45,108 nucleotides of DNA from an uncultured Planctomycetota bacterium (GTDB lineage: Bacteria > Planctomycetota > Phycisphaerae > Phycisphaerales > UBA5793): the NCBI GenBank assembly GCA_900696685.1, contig CAADHA010000132.1, positions 1-45,108 on the forward strand, given 5' to 3'. The translations under genes were made by a program, and so were the position numbers. Shown here one piece after another: positions 19,547 to 28,325 of this stretch (its first letter is position 1; every line of letters begins with the position of its first letter). The notes under the pieces were generated by a model. The model searched no databases. It was not told the DNA's origin and saw only the letters and a program-made list of their open reading frames with translations.

Positions 19547-22051
19547 ATGAGCATCAGGCGAGGAGAAGGCAAGTATCCCGGCGTGCGCCTCGGCGCCGCC
19601 GCGCTGAAACACCCTGCGGGCGAGAGCGCATTCCAGCGCCGCCTGCACCTGGCGCTTCGGGGACGGAAATACCGCAAAGCCGTGGGCGCTGCCCGGCGCC
19701 GCGGCGTCGCCTCCGTTCTCTCGATGATGTTTCTCGTGATCTTCGGCTCGCTTGCGGCCGTCATGGCCGTCGTGGCGCAGGGAAACGTGCGCACGGCTCA
19801 CTCGCACCTGCAGGTGAACCGGGCGATGAGCGCGGCGGAGACGGGGCTGAGTTTCGCGGCCCGCCGGCTCACCGGCGCCGCCCAGCGCTTCGTCGTTGAG
19901 AAGGGCCTCATCACCGACGACTTCGGCGAGAAACTCTGGAACGGCACGTGGGAGAGCGGCGACGGCGCCGTCACGATCCTCGAGCCTGACTTCGTCGAGT
20001 CGCCCCCGGCCACGAGCCTGGCCACCGCCCTGCTCAACGCCCACGCCGCCGACGAGCACAACCTCATCCTTGAACCGCCCGATGAACTCCTCCCCGCCAT
20101 CGATGAGTTCGGCAAACTCGTCGTCCGACCCATCGCCGTCACCATCGAGGAGAACGCCGCCACCTTCAGACTCTCCTACGAGCCGCTCGCCGACGGGCGC
20201 TTCATCCGCGTCACGAGCGTGGGGCGCGACGGCGTGCTGACCCGAACGCTCCAGATGGACTTCCAACTGGTCAAGCGCCTCGACGCCGCGGTCATTTCGC
20301 CCAACCGCATCATGGTGGGCAAGAACGTGCACATCGACGGGCCGATCGGCACGCGCTTCGGCGAAGATGTCGCCGACCTTGAAGAACCCCTCGGCCATCC
20401 CATCGTCATGAAATCCGACTTCCGCCACCTCGACGCGGAACTCGACGCCCGCATTGAAGCCCTCATCGAACAGATCGGCCTGCACGACGTCAACGGCGAC
20501 AACCGCCTCCGCCCGGGCCACCCGACTGAATCCGACGGCCTGACCGAGCCGTACATGGTCGACGCCAACGATGACGGGTTCGTGGACGACTACGACCTCT
20601 GGCTTGATTTCTACGACGTCAACAATGACGGCATGATCGTCTACGACCAGGACCTCGCCTATGCGGCCGGCCGCGGCACGCTTGATGTCGAGTTCTCCGG
20701 CATCGACGACCAGCTCGCCGAGATGATCGACACGCTCAGCGCCGACCGCAACGGCGACGGCGTGGTTGACCTCGAGGACACCGCCCTGGGCTACCTCGAC
20801 GGCGTGATCGACAACCTCGACGGGTACAGCAAGGTTCGAGGCAACCTCCTCTTCAAGGCCGGCAAGGATGCCTGGGAATCCTCGAAGAGCGGACAGCCGT
20901 GGCAGACTTTCGTCAACGGCCCCATCCATGCAGAGATCGAGTATGCCTCCGCCGAGTTCGAGGTTCCCGACACCCGCCTCTACGACCTGAGCATCACCGA
21001 CTTCACCAATGCGCAGAACGCGCTCAAGAACGTCACGAGCGGCTCCGCCCCGTTCGTCGAACAACTCGAGGCGCAACTGGGCGGCGACCCCGGCTCTCAC
21101 TCATGGTCCGACCACCCCACCGAGCCTGATTACCTCCGCCCCGACATCGGCGTCTGGGAGCAGATGCCCCTCGGCTCGCCCGGCTTCTACGACTGGTACC
21201 GCCGCCCCATCTACAAGAACATGACCTTCGTGAACGTCGCCATTCCCGAGGGCAATAACGGCCTGTTCATCAACTGCATCTTTATCGGCGCCGTTTACGT
21301 CAAGACCCACTCCGGCAACGACCACGTGAACTGGAACTTCCTCGGCATCAAGGAACTTGTGGGCGAAGAGTACGTGGATAAGTACGACTACGAGTCATGG
21401 GAGCCGGTCCTCGAGATCGACGGCAGCCCCGTCTACGACACCAAGCCCTTCTCCAACAACCTGCGCTTCCACAGTTGCACTTTCATCGGGTCCATCGTTT
21501 CCGATCCCGCCGACGAGCTCACACACGTCCGCAACAAACTGCAATTCACGGGCAGCACCCGCTTCACGCTTGACGAGTCCGAGATCGAGAACGGCAACCT
21601 CGGGCCGGAGGAACTCGAAGCGGCCCAGGAAAGCTTCGCGTCCAACTATGAGCAGTTGCGCCGCAGTTCGCTCCTCGCGCCCAACTTCTCCGTGGACGTG
21701 GGCAGTTTCGAGAACTCGGGTGACAAGGTCTCGATGCAGGGAACGATCGTGGCGGGCGTCCTGGACGTGCGCGGCCGGGCCGAGGTCATCGGCGCCCTGC
21801 TGATGACTTTCAAGCCGATCATGGGCCAGGGGCCGCTCTACTACGGCGGCAACGTCTCCGCCTTCAACACGACCCTGGGGTACTTCAGCGTCGAAGACGG
21901 CGACGGCGAGGGCATGGAGCCTGATCCCGAAGTCGGCTTCGGGAACATCTACCTGCGCTACGACCCGGACATCCCCATGCCCGATGGCATCAACGCGCCC
22001 ATCAAGGCCGTGCCCGTCAAGGGCAGTTACATGGAAGGAGTGTCGCCATGA
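19547..22051 (+). CDS. Large PilX-like pilus protein with four calcium-loop (EF-hand/dockerin-like) motifs
   Basis: This 834-residue protein has one membrane span at about residues 54-78 (RGVASVLSMMFLVIFGSLAAV) after a long basic head. It is followed by the NRAMSAAETGLSFAARRL helix that marks PilX-type pilus proteins, where an AAE-GL motif precedes the globular part. Four aspartate-rich loops follow: DVNGDNRLRPGH (about 314-325), DANDDGFVDDYD (339-350), DVNNDGMIVYDQD (357-369) and DRNGDGVVDLED (400-411), all fitting DxNxDG calcium loops. The rest is a large beta-rich domain ending in GTIVAGVLDVRGRAEVIGALLM. Its ATGA end overlaps the next prepilin gene. It may act at the pilus tip, as calcium-binding PilY1 does elsewhere; that role is inference. 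Confidence 0.75.
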   Translation: MSIRRGEGKYPGVRLGAAALKHPAGESAFQRRLHLALRGRKYRKAVGAARRRGVASVLSMMFLVIFGSLAAVMAVVAQGNVRTAHSHLQVNRAMSAAETGLSFAARRLTGAAQRFVVEKGLITDDFGEKLWNGTWESGDGAVTILEPDFVESPPATSLATALLNAHAADEHNLILEPPDELLPAIDEFGKLVVRPIAVTIEENAATFRLSYEPLADGRFIRVTSVGRDGVLTRTLQMDFQLVKRLDAAVISPNRIMVGKNVHIDGPIGTRFGEDVADLEEPLGHPIVMKSDFRHLDAELDARIEALIEQIGLHDVNGDNRLRPGHPTESDGLTEPYMVDANDDGFVDDYDLWLDFYDVNNDGMIVYDQDLAYAAGRGTLDVEFSGIDDQLAEMIDTLSADRNGDGVVDLEDTALGYLDGVIDNLDGYSKVRGNLLFKAGKDAWESSKSGQPWQTFVNGPIHAEIEYASAEFEVPDTRLYDLSITDFTNAQNALKNVTSGSAPFVEQLEAQLGGDPGSHSWSDHPTEPDYLRPDIGVWEQMPLGSPGFYDWYRRPIYKNMTFVNVAIPEGNNGLFINCIFIGAVYVKTHSGNDHVNWNFLGIKELVGEEYVDKYDYESWEPVLEIDGSPVYDTKPFSNNLRFHSCTFIGSIVSDPADELTHVRNKLQFTGSTRFTLDESEIENGNLGPEELEAAQESFASNYEQLRRSSLLAPNFSVDVGSFENSGDKVSMQGTIVAGVLDVRGRAEVIGALLMTFKPIMGQGPLYYGGNVSAFNTTLGYFSVEDGDGEGMEPDPEVGFGNIYLRYDPDIPMPDGINAPIKAVPVKGSYMEGVSP

Positions 22052-22641
22052 TCGCGATTCGCCGCCGCCATCGCCGTTCGAGGGCCGGGGGCTTCAGCAT
22101 CGTCGAAGTCCTCCTCGCCATCTCCATCACATCGCTCCTGCTGACCTCGCTTCTTGCGGCCCTGAGCGCCTCTTTCCGCGCCTACCAGGCCACGACCGAG
22201 TCAGCCTCGCGCCACACCATCGCCCGCCTCACCATGCACCGGCTGCTGGCGATGATCCGCACGGGCACACAGTTCGGCCCATACCCCGACAACGTGATCA
22301 CCGACCCGATCATCCAGTCGGACTACATCGAGTTCGTCGCGGCCGACGGCACGTTCGTCCGCGTTGAGTACCGCGATCTCGACGAAGCGCTTTACGTCAT
22401 TGTCGATCCGCTCGGCGAGGCACAGGAAGAACTGCTTCTCACGGGAGTCGCGCCGGTCTTTGACGAAGAGAACGAGCGAGTGCCGCCCTTCACGCTGCAC
22501 TACCGGCGCGGGCCGCTTCTCTACCGCGCCACGATCGACCTGCTCATCGCGGAGGACCGGGAGATCGACCTGCGCGTCGAAGGCTCCGACGTGCCGCCCC
22601 TGCGCATGGTCGCCTCAACCATGCCGCGCAAGAACCTCTGA
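22048..22641 (+). CDS. Type IV prepilin-like minor pilin (PilW/GspJ type)
   Basis: The leader RAGGFSIVEVLLAISITSLL has cleavage after Gly, Phe at +1 and Glu at +5, and is followed by the hydrophobic N-terminal helix. The 197-residue product resembles PilW/GspJ-type minor pilins (hydrophobic helix, then a beta domain with TMHRLLAMIRTGTQFGPYP). The start overlaps the PilX-like gene by four bases (ATGA), so the two are translationally coupled. It is the last gene of the pilus block. The next genes are on the opposite strand and converge after about 80 bases. Confidence 0.82.
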   Translation: MIAIRRRHRRSRAGGFSIVEVLLAISITSLLLTSLLAALSASFRAYQATTESASRHTIARLTMHRLLAMIRTGTQFGPYPDNVITDPIIQSDYIEFVAADGTFVRVEYRDLDEALYVIVDPLGEAQEELLLTGVAPVFDEENERVPPFTLHYRRGPLLYRATIDLLIAEDREIDLRVEGSDVPPLRMVASTMPRKNL

Positions 22642-22723
22642 ACGACGCTGAGGCGACGATGCAGCCGGATCGCCGAGTCGCCGCGATCGCCCTGCGCCTT
22701 CGTGGCCTGACTTCGTCACCCCT

Positions 22724-23380
22724 TCACGGCGATGCCGCGGCAGGCACGCCGCGTACCCTCGCTCCCGGCGCCACGTCGCGGGCGACGACGGCGCCGGCGC
22801 CGACCACCGCCCCGGCGCCGATGCGCCGGCCCGGCAGGACGCGGCTGCCCAGCCCCAGCAGCGCTGCCTCGCCCACCACCACCGCCCCGCCCAGCGCCGC
22901 ACCGGGACCGACATGCGACCACGCACCGATCTCCACGTCGTGCTCGACGATCGCTCCGCTGTTGATGATCGCGCCCGCCCCGATGCGCGCGCAGGGATTA
23001 ACGATCGCCCCGGCGCTGATGAACACTCCAGGCTCGAGCAGGACGTGCAGCCGGCTGATCACCGCCGTCGGATGAACGACCAGGGCGAGGCGATCGCCCC
23101 CGTGCCGAAGGATCGGCTCAATGCAGGCGCGTCGGGCGGCATTGTCGCCGATGGCAGGAATGAAGCGGCACGCCGTCTCGCAGCGGCTCCAGTCGGTGAT
23201 CGAGCCGAGCCGCTCCACGCCCAGGGACGCGAGCGCTGCCTCGGGCGCATCGTCAAGGAAGCCTGCAATGCGCCAGCCCGAAGCGCGAGCGGCGTCCAGG
23301 ACGACCTTGGCGTGCCCTCCCCCTCCTGCGAGAACGAGCGGCACCGACGCGCCGGGATGCACACTCAGGCCTGTGTGCAT
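22724..23380 (-). CDS. PglD/NeuD-like sugar O/N-acyltransferase (left-handed beta-helix)
   Basis: The N-terminal PglD-type nucleotide-binding domain opens with PLVLAGGGGHAKVVLDAARASG and GFLDDAPEAA. It is followed by a left-handed beta-helix of hexapeptide repeats (HPTAVISRLHVLLEPGVFI, VNPCARIGAGAIINSGAIVE, GPGAALGGAVVVGEAALLGLGS). The trimeric catalytic His is expected in the IVEHDVEIGAWSHVG stretch. Such enzymes acetylate amino sugars or similar acceptors for surface glycans or pilin glycosylation. The substrate is not readable here. The start overlaps the upstream zinc-ribbon gene by 16 bases, so they are probably coupled. The length of 218 residues is normal. Confidence 0.85.
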   Translation of the reverse strand: MHTGLSVHPGASVPLVLAGGGGHAKVVLDAARASGWRIAGFLDDAPEAALASLGVERLGSITDWSRCETACRFIPAIGDNAARRACIEPILRHGGDRLALVVHPTAVISRLHVLLEPGVFISAGAIVNPCARIGAGAIINSGAIVEHDVEIGAWSHVGPGAALGGAVVVGEAALLGLGSRVLPGRRIGAGAVVGAGAVVARDVAPGARVRGVPAAASP

Positions 23381-23859
23381 GGCCCGTCCTGCCTGGGCGT
23401 CTCAATGCGCCTGATCGGCCGGTACTTTTCCCCAGTCGCCAGGTCCCATGCCTCGTGCGACCCGTCGATCGTCACGTCCCGGAACTCGGTGCGACAGCGG
23501 TAACAGACGAGACACTCGCGCGTGAAGACGCAGATGATGCGATCGATGACAACGGCGGCCAGGAGCACGCCCATCGCCCAAATCACCTGCCAGAGGGCGA
23601 TGAGCACCACGGCCGCGATGATCGTGCCGATCACGAGCATCAGCCCGAGGCGCTGGGGGAAATCCTGACGCCTGAAGATCTCGCGGCAGCCGCAGACCGG
23701 GCAGCGCCGCAGCCTCCCCTGCTCATCGAGGGCGCCTTCCCACTGAAGCAGAATGGTGCGGCAGCCGCCGTCGAGTGTGATCGACGAGGGGCGGGCGCTT
23801 TCATCGACCGAGGCTGTGCCAAGCGGTTCACGGTTGATGTCGTTGACGGCGAGGCGCAT
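23365..23859 (-). CDS. Zinc-ribbon membrane protein
   Basis: This 164-residue protein has a CPVCGC knuckle at about residues 53-58 and a CLVCYRC group at about 118-124, on either side of a hydrophobic region. The spans LGLMLVIGTIIAAVVLIAL and IWAMGVLLAAVVIDRIICVF probably make two membrane helices. The two cysteine pairs are likely to meet and bind one zinc. No known family is recognised. It overlaps the PglD-like gene by 16 bases and lies 63 bases after the GGDEF response regulator, so it may be part of the same minus-strand transcript. Confidence 0.65.
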   Translation of the reverse strand: MRLAVNDINREPLGTASVDESARPSSITLDGGCRTILLQWEGALDEQGRLRRCPVCGCREIFRRQDFPQRLGLMLVIGTIIAAVVLIALWQVIWAMGVLLAAVVIDRIICVFTRECLVCYRCRTEFRDVTIDGSHEAWDLATGEKYRPIRRIETPRQDGPCTQA

Positions 23860-23922
23860 CGCGGCACAATCTCCGCGAACATCGTAGCCGCCATTCGCAG
23901 AGGCAGCGAGAGGCCTGGTCGC

Positions 23923-24978
23923 TCACGCGGCGTTGACGACGTGCGGCGCCACACGACCGTCGCGCGGCTCACACAGCACCACCCGCGCCTTGCCCTCGCG
24001 CTTGGCCACGTAGAGCATCTCGTCGGCGATGCGGACCAGTTCCTCGCCCGAGGCGGCGCGGCTCGAGCGTGCGCACGCGATCCCGATCGACATCGCGATC
24101 TCCTGCGCCTGGCGCATCAGCGGCCGCACTGCATCGTCGAAGTCATCGCGGATGCGGTTGGCGAGGTGGACGGCGGTCGCGGCGTCGGTGCGCGGGAGGA
24201 TGAGGACGAACTCATCGCCTCCATACCGTGCGGCGAGGTCCGACTCGCGCCGGTTGGCGAGAATCACCCGTCCCGCAAGCCTCAGCAGGTCGTCCCCTTG
24301 CTGGTGCCCCCGCGCATCGTTGAGCGATTTGAACCCGTCGAGGTCGATCATGATGCAGGCGAGATCGTCGTTGTGGCGCGTCGTCTCGGCGAAGAGGCGC
24401 GGCAGGTCTTCGCTGAGGTGGCGCCGGTTGGAGAGGCCAGTCAGCGCATCGGTCAGCGCCATCTCCTCAAGCCTCGCCACCATCGACGAGAGTTGCGCGT
24501 GCGAGCGGCGGACCTGCTCGAGCGAGAGCTCCAGTTCGCGCTGAAGGCGTATGTTCTCCTGCTTGGTCCGCCAGCGCGAGAGGTTCTTCTCCACCATGAG
24601 CGGAAGGATCGAGAGGAACTCGCCGGCCTTGACGATGTAGTCGTACGCGCCCGCGTGCAGCGCCTCCAGGGCCGTGCGATAATCCGACTCGCCCGTCACC
24701 ATGATCACGGGCAGGCCCGCCTGCCGTGTCAGGAGCTCCTTCAGCGCCGTCAGACCGGTCCCGTCCGGAAGATTGAAGTCGCAGAGAATGAGGTCCACCT
24801 GCGACAGGTCCTGCGCCAGCGCCTGCGCAATCGTGCCGCAGACCCGGACGCCCTCGCCTGCGAAGTGCTCTTCGAGCACGTCTCGCATCAGCGATGCGAT
24901 GTCAGGATCGTCCTCGAGCAGAAGAAGCCGGGGTGGGTCTTTCCGTGCCTTCATGGGGGCGTCATTCTCCAATGACAT
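23923..24978 (-). CDS. Response regulator with GGDEF diguanylate cyclase output
   Basis: The ATG at 24978 follows AGGAGA. The receiver domain has acidic DD pair LLLEDDPD, the phosphoacceptor Asp67 (LILCDFNLPDG), VIMVTG and the conserved Lys (YDYIVKAG). A coiled linker (about residues 140-180) leads to a GGDEF domain with TDALTGLSNRRH, DLDGFKSLNDARGHQQGD and an intact GGDEF at 253-257. RESD five residues upstream fits the inhibitory I-site RxxD. The protein therefore should make c-di-GMP when phosphorylated and be feedback-inhibited. The 352-residue product sits 38 bases downstream of the single-domain regulator gene. Confidence 0.93.
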   Translation of the reverse strand: MSLENDAPMKARKDPPRLLLLEDDPDIASLMRDVLEEHFAGEGVRVCGTIAQALAQDLSQVDLILCDFNLPDGTGLTALKELLTRQAGLPVIMVTGESDYRTALEALHAGAYDYIVKAGEFLSILPLMVEKNLSRWRTKQENIRLQRELELSLEQVRRSHAQLSSMVARLEEMALTDALTGLSNRRHLSEDLPRLFAETTRHNDDLACIMIDLDGFKSLNDARGHQQGDDLLRLAGRVILANRRESDLAARYGGDEFVLILPRTDAATAVHLANRIRDDFDDAVRPLMRQAQEIAMSIGIACARSSRAASGEELVRIADEMLYVAKREGKARVVLCEPRDGRVAPHVVNAA

Positions 24979-25016
24979 GGGTTCTCCTGGCGAATCCACG
25001 CTCAGGGTCCGCGGTT

Positions 25017-25487
25017 TCAGGCCGCGGACGATCGGGTGGACAATTGGCGATGGACAGTGGTCCAGTAGAGGGCGGCCGCCTCGATGCGCCGCAGCATGTC
25101 CTCCGTGTCCTTCACCTTGCACGTGTAACTGCTCGCGCCGGTCTCGAGCGCCCGGCGCTGCACCTCGTCGTCGTCCACCCCGGTCATCACCACCACCGGA
25201 AGGTCCCGTAGCCGATCATCGGCGCGCACGTTGGCGAGCACCTCCAGCCCGTCGGCGCCGGGCATTTCAAGATCGAGAAGCACGAGGCTCAGCCGAGGCG
25301 CCCCCCCCACCGCCCCGGCCTGCTTGAGGAACCGGATGCCATCGCACCCGTCCACGCACTCGTACACCTTCACGGGCAGATTGAGCGACTCGATCGCGTC
25401 CCGGACGAGCATCCGATAATCCGGATCGTCGTCCACCAACACGATCACTGCTTCCATCCTCGGTGACTCGGGCTTCTTTGCGATCAT
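25017..25487 (-). CDS. Single-domain response regulator (Rcp1-like)
   Basis: The ATG at 25487, with AGGAGCG upstream, gives a 156-residue stand-alone receiver. The acidic triad (VLVDDDPDY), phosphoacceptor Asp72 (LLDLEMPGADG), VVMTG and a lysine (YTCKVKD) are present. The usual KP after the last beta strand is changed to KV. No output domain is present. Its compact Rcp1-like form often pairs with phytochrome-like or other bulky histidine kinases and acts in a phosphorelay. It lies between the kinase and the GGDEF regulator, which makes a kinase - relay - cyclase chain plausible but unproven. Confidence 0.88.
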   Translation of the reverse strand: MIAKKPESPRMEAVIVLVDDDPDYRMLVRDAIESLNLPVKVYECVDGCDGIRFLKQAGAVGGAPRLSLVLLDLEMPGADGLEVLANVRADDRLRDLPVVVMTGVDDDEVQRRALETGASSYTCKVKDTEDMLRRIEAAALYWTTVHRQLSTRSSAA

Positions 25488-25542
25488 GAGAGGCGCTCCT
25501 GCGTTGGACACATCGACACCTGGCGGCGACCGATGGAGTGAT

Positions 25543-27153
25543 TCACGCCGCCGTGCGAGACGATGCGGGTCCGAGATCAGCAGAGACGATACGGCCGACC
25601 GGGATTGACACCGTGAAGGTGCTCCCCTCGCCCACCACGCTTTCAAGGGTGATCTCCCCGCCCCAGTGCTCGACGACGGCCTTGACGCTGGCGAGTCCGA
25701 TACCCCGGCCGGGAACGCCGCTGCTGCCCGCTTCCGAACCGCGGCGAAACACCTGGAACACGCGCCTGCGATCCGACTCGGCGATCCCCGGACCCGTGTC
25801 CGCAACCGAGACCTTCAGCCACTGGCCTTCAACGACGTGCGAGACGGTGATGCGACGCACCGGTCGATTGCCCATGTACTTGGCCGCATTGTCGATCAGG
25901 TTCAGGAAGACCTGCCTCGCCAGGTTCCGCTCGACGTCAATCACCGGAAGCGCGGCGGCGATGTCGCAGACAATGGACCGCTCCGCCAGTTCGTGCTCCA
26001 GTGCTCCGACCACTCCGCGCACCAGTTCGCCCAGATCGACCTTCTCGCGCTCGCCGGGCCGGGTGCGGATGCGGCTGAGTTCCAGCAGGTCGTCAAGCAT
26101 GGAGGATTCGAGTCTTACGTTCGCGGCAATGCGGTCGAGGCGGTGCCTGACTTCATCGGGCAGCGCCTCACCGAAGCGGCGCTGGAGCATCGTGGTCATG
26201 CCCGCGATGTTGCGCAGGGGCGCGTTGAGGTCATGGCTCACGGTGCGGAGGAACTCGTTCTTCGTCTCGATCTCCTGTTCGAGGCGGCGGTTGGCGGCGT
26301 GGAGTTCGGCGGTGCGCGCCTCGACGTCGCGCTCCAGCGTCGCGTTGGCCCGCATCAGATCCGCCCGCGCATGCGCCAGCGACGAGGCCGTCTCCGCCAC
26401 CGACCGCGCCAGCAGACCCAGTTCATCCACCCGCTTCACCGGCAGGTGCGGCAACTCGCTCCCCGAGGCCAGCAGCGTCACCGCGCGCAGAATCCGACGC
26501 AACGGGCGCATCAGACGACGCATCAGCACCGTCGTGAGCGGCACGGAGATCAGGCACGCCACCAGCACCACGCCGAACGCCAACGCCCGCATCTTCTCCA
26601 CGGTGGCGCGGTGCACCGGGTCCACGTGGACGAAGAGCACGTGCCCGAGGAGGTCGGGGCCTGCGATGCCGCGCGACGGCGACAGGATCGGCATGCGCAG
26701 GATGCGCGCCTCGGGCGTGCGCTTCCAACCCAGCGGCACCGGCCGGCTCCGAGCCAGCGCCGACTGCTTGGCCTCGTCGCTGAATACCGCCTCGAAGTGA
26801 CGGTGCAGTTCGGCGTTGTTGATCCGCCTGGCAACCACCGCCCCCAGCCGGTTCTCCACTTCGAGAAAGGCCAGACCTGGTTCACTTGCCGCCGCCTCGA
26901 TGTGTACCTCGATCGCCGCGGAGTTTCGCATCATCAGCGCCTGGCGGAACTCCTCGGCGAGGTACTCGCCCAGTCGCACCGTTTCACGCTCCAGCGCCGC
27001 ATCGAGTTGCTTCTCGATGAGCACCTTGAGCATCCAGTTGCTCGTACCCACCGTCAGCACGACCATCGCCAGCACCAGCAACAACACGCGGAACTGGAGG
27101 CGGTGATGCAGCGGCACCGCGGGCGTTGAGTTGTCCTGGTCCCGCATGAGCAC
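25543..27153 (-). CDS. Membrane sensor histidine kinase
   Basis: This 536-residue protein has TM1 at about 22-45, an extracytoplasmic sensing region of about 140 residues, TM2 at about 192-211, then a HAMP-like segment and coiled coil. The HisKA domain has TVSHDLNAPLRNIAG (His307), a phytochrome-kinase-like H-box. The N-box LNLIDNAAKYMG and G-boxes VADTGPGIAESD and GRGIGLASVKAV complete a catalytic domain. It presumably phosphorylates the receiver proteins encoded just downstream. A GTG start at 27153 has GAGG eight bases upstream; the ATG at 27147 is an alternative. It is divergent from a metallophosphoesterase gene. Confidence 0.92.
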   Translation of the reverse strand: MLMRDQDNSTPAVPLHHRLQFRVLLLVLAMVVLTVGTSNWMLKVLIEKQLDAALERETVRLGEYLAEEFRQALMMRNSAAIEVHIEAAASEPGLAFLEVENRLGAVVARRINNAELHRHFEAVFSDEAKQSALARSRPVPLGWKRTPEARILRMPILSPSRGIAGPDLLGHVLFVHVDPVHRATVEKMRALAFGVVLVACLISVPLTTVLMRRLMRPLRRILRAVTLLASGSELPHLPVKRVDELGLLARSVAETASSLAHARADLMRANATLERDVEARTAELHAANRRLEQEIETKNEFLRTVSHDLNAPLRNIAGMTTMLQRRFGEALPDEVRHRLDRIAANVRLESSMLDDLLELSRIRTRPGEREKVDLGELVRGVVGALEHELAERSIVCDIAAALPVIDVERNLARQVFLNLIDNAAKYMGNRPVRRITVSHVVEGQWLKVSVADTGPGIAESDRRRVFQVFRRGSEAGSSGVPGRGIGLASVKAVVEHWGGEITLESVVGEGSTFTVSIPVGRIVSADLGPASSRTAA

Positions 27154-27359
27154 GGCGATGACCTCGCAACGACCCGGATTCCGGAGCGCACGTGACAGTC
27201 ATCGTCGGCTCACCGGGTGTGCTCCTGCGGGTAAAAGCGTCCAGGCCGCGCCCGAGGCCGTTGCTTTCGCCCCCGCACCCGATTGCACATCCCAGGCGGC
27301 ATAGACGCTACGTCTTCACGCCCTGCGCCGCAAAAGCACAACCCCTCGGAACCGCCCGA

Positions 27360-27388
27360 TTGACGGTCTGCCGCGATCCCAATAGGAT
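27360..27388 (+). promoter_or_regulatory. Sigma-70-type promoter for the phosphoesterase gene
   Basis: TTGACG (27360-27365), a 17-base spacer and TAGGAT (27383-27388) lie about 60 bases upstream of the GTG start at 27450. The -35 matches at five of six positions and the -10 at four of six, with ideal spacing. It is the best promoter in the 296-base gap between the divergent kinase and phosphoesterase genes; nothing else is evident there. Confidence 0.55.
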
Positions 27389-27449
27389 CGGAGACCGGTT
27401 TGTCGCTCCGGCGGGCCGGGATTTTCATTTTTTGTGGTGGAGCGGACTC

Positions 27450-28214
27450 GTGCGCCTCGCGGTGATATCGGACATACATGGGAACGCCGAGGCGTTGCGG
27501 GCGGTACTGGCTGACATTGAGACCCGCAACGTCGAAGCCGTCGTCTGCCTTGGCGACATCGTGGGCTACGGCCCCGACCCGCTCGCCTGCGTCGATCTCG
27601 TCGCCGAACGCTGCCTGTGGTCCCTTCTGGGCAACCACGATTTCGGAGTGCTCTACGAACCGACCAACTTCAACCCTGGGGCCGAGCAGGCCGCCTATTG
27701 GACCCGCACCCAGTTCGAGACCGAGGCAGACGAGGCCGCCAGGGCCCGCCGATGGACCTTCCTCAGTCAGTTGCGCGTCCGGGTGAAGTTCGGCAGCGAG
27801 AACCAGATCATCGCCGTCCACGGCTCGCCCCGCCGCCCGGTCAATGAATACGTCTTTCCCGACGACGCCATCAACGGCACTCTCAAGATCCAGCAGATCT
27901 TCGAGCGCATCGACCGTTGCGCCGTCGTCGGCCACACGCACGTCCCCGGCGTCTTCACCGATGAGCCCGACTTCTACACGCCGGCCGAGTTGAAGAACAG
28001 GTTCACGTTTCAAAACGGCGAGAAATGCATGATCAACGTCGGGTCGGTGGGCCAGCCGCGCGACAACGACCCGCGCGCCAGTTACGTCATCATCGAGGAC
28101 GGCAGCATCGAGTTCCTCCGCGTGCCCTACGACATCGACGCCGTCGCCCGCAAGATCAAATCGATTCCGCAACTCAACGACTGGCTCGCGGACCGGCTCT
28201 ATGAAGGCCGGTGA
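27450..28214 (+). CDS. Calcineurin-like metallophosphoesterase (YfcE/MJ0936 type)
   Basis: The start GTG at 27450 has GGAG seven bases upstream, and gives VRLAVISDIHGNAEALRAVL, the usual opening of the family. Metal-binding motifs follow: VVCLGDIVGYGPDP, SLLGNHDFGVL, AVHGSPRRP and VVGHTHVPGVF, for a dinuclear metal centre. These proteins hydrolyse phosphodiesters; the cellular substrate varies and cannot be read here. The 254-residue protein is complete and presumably cytoplasmic. yidC follows on the same strand after about 110 bases. Confidence 0.92.
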   Translation: MRLAVISDIHGNAEALRAVLADIETRNVEAVVCLGDIVGYGPDPLACVDLVAERCLWSLLGNHDFGVLYEPTNFNPGAEQAAYWTRTQFETEADEAARARRWTFLSQLRVRVKFGSENQIIAVHGSPRRPVNEYVFPDDAINGTLKIQQIFERIDRCAVVGHTHVPGVFTDEPDFYTPAELKNRFTFQNGEKCMINVGSVGQPRDNDPRASYVIIEDGSIEFLRVPYDIDAVARKIKSIPQLNDWLADRLYEGR

Positions 28215-28325
28215 GCCGGACCGTCACCGGACTGCGAACAGCGCGTGGTCCGTCCGCCCGAACCCGCAGGCCGCCGCAATGATGTCTTTCGGATGTCGGC
28301 CCCAATCACACGAGCGCCCCATCTC

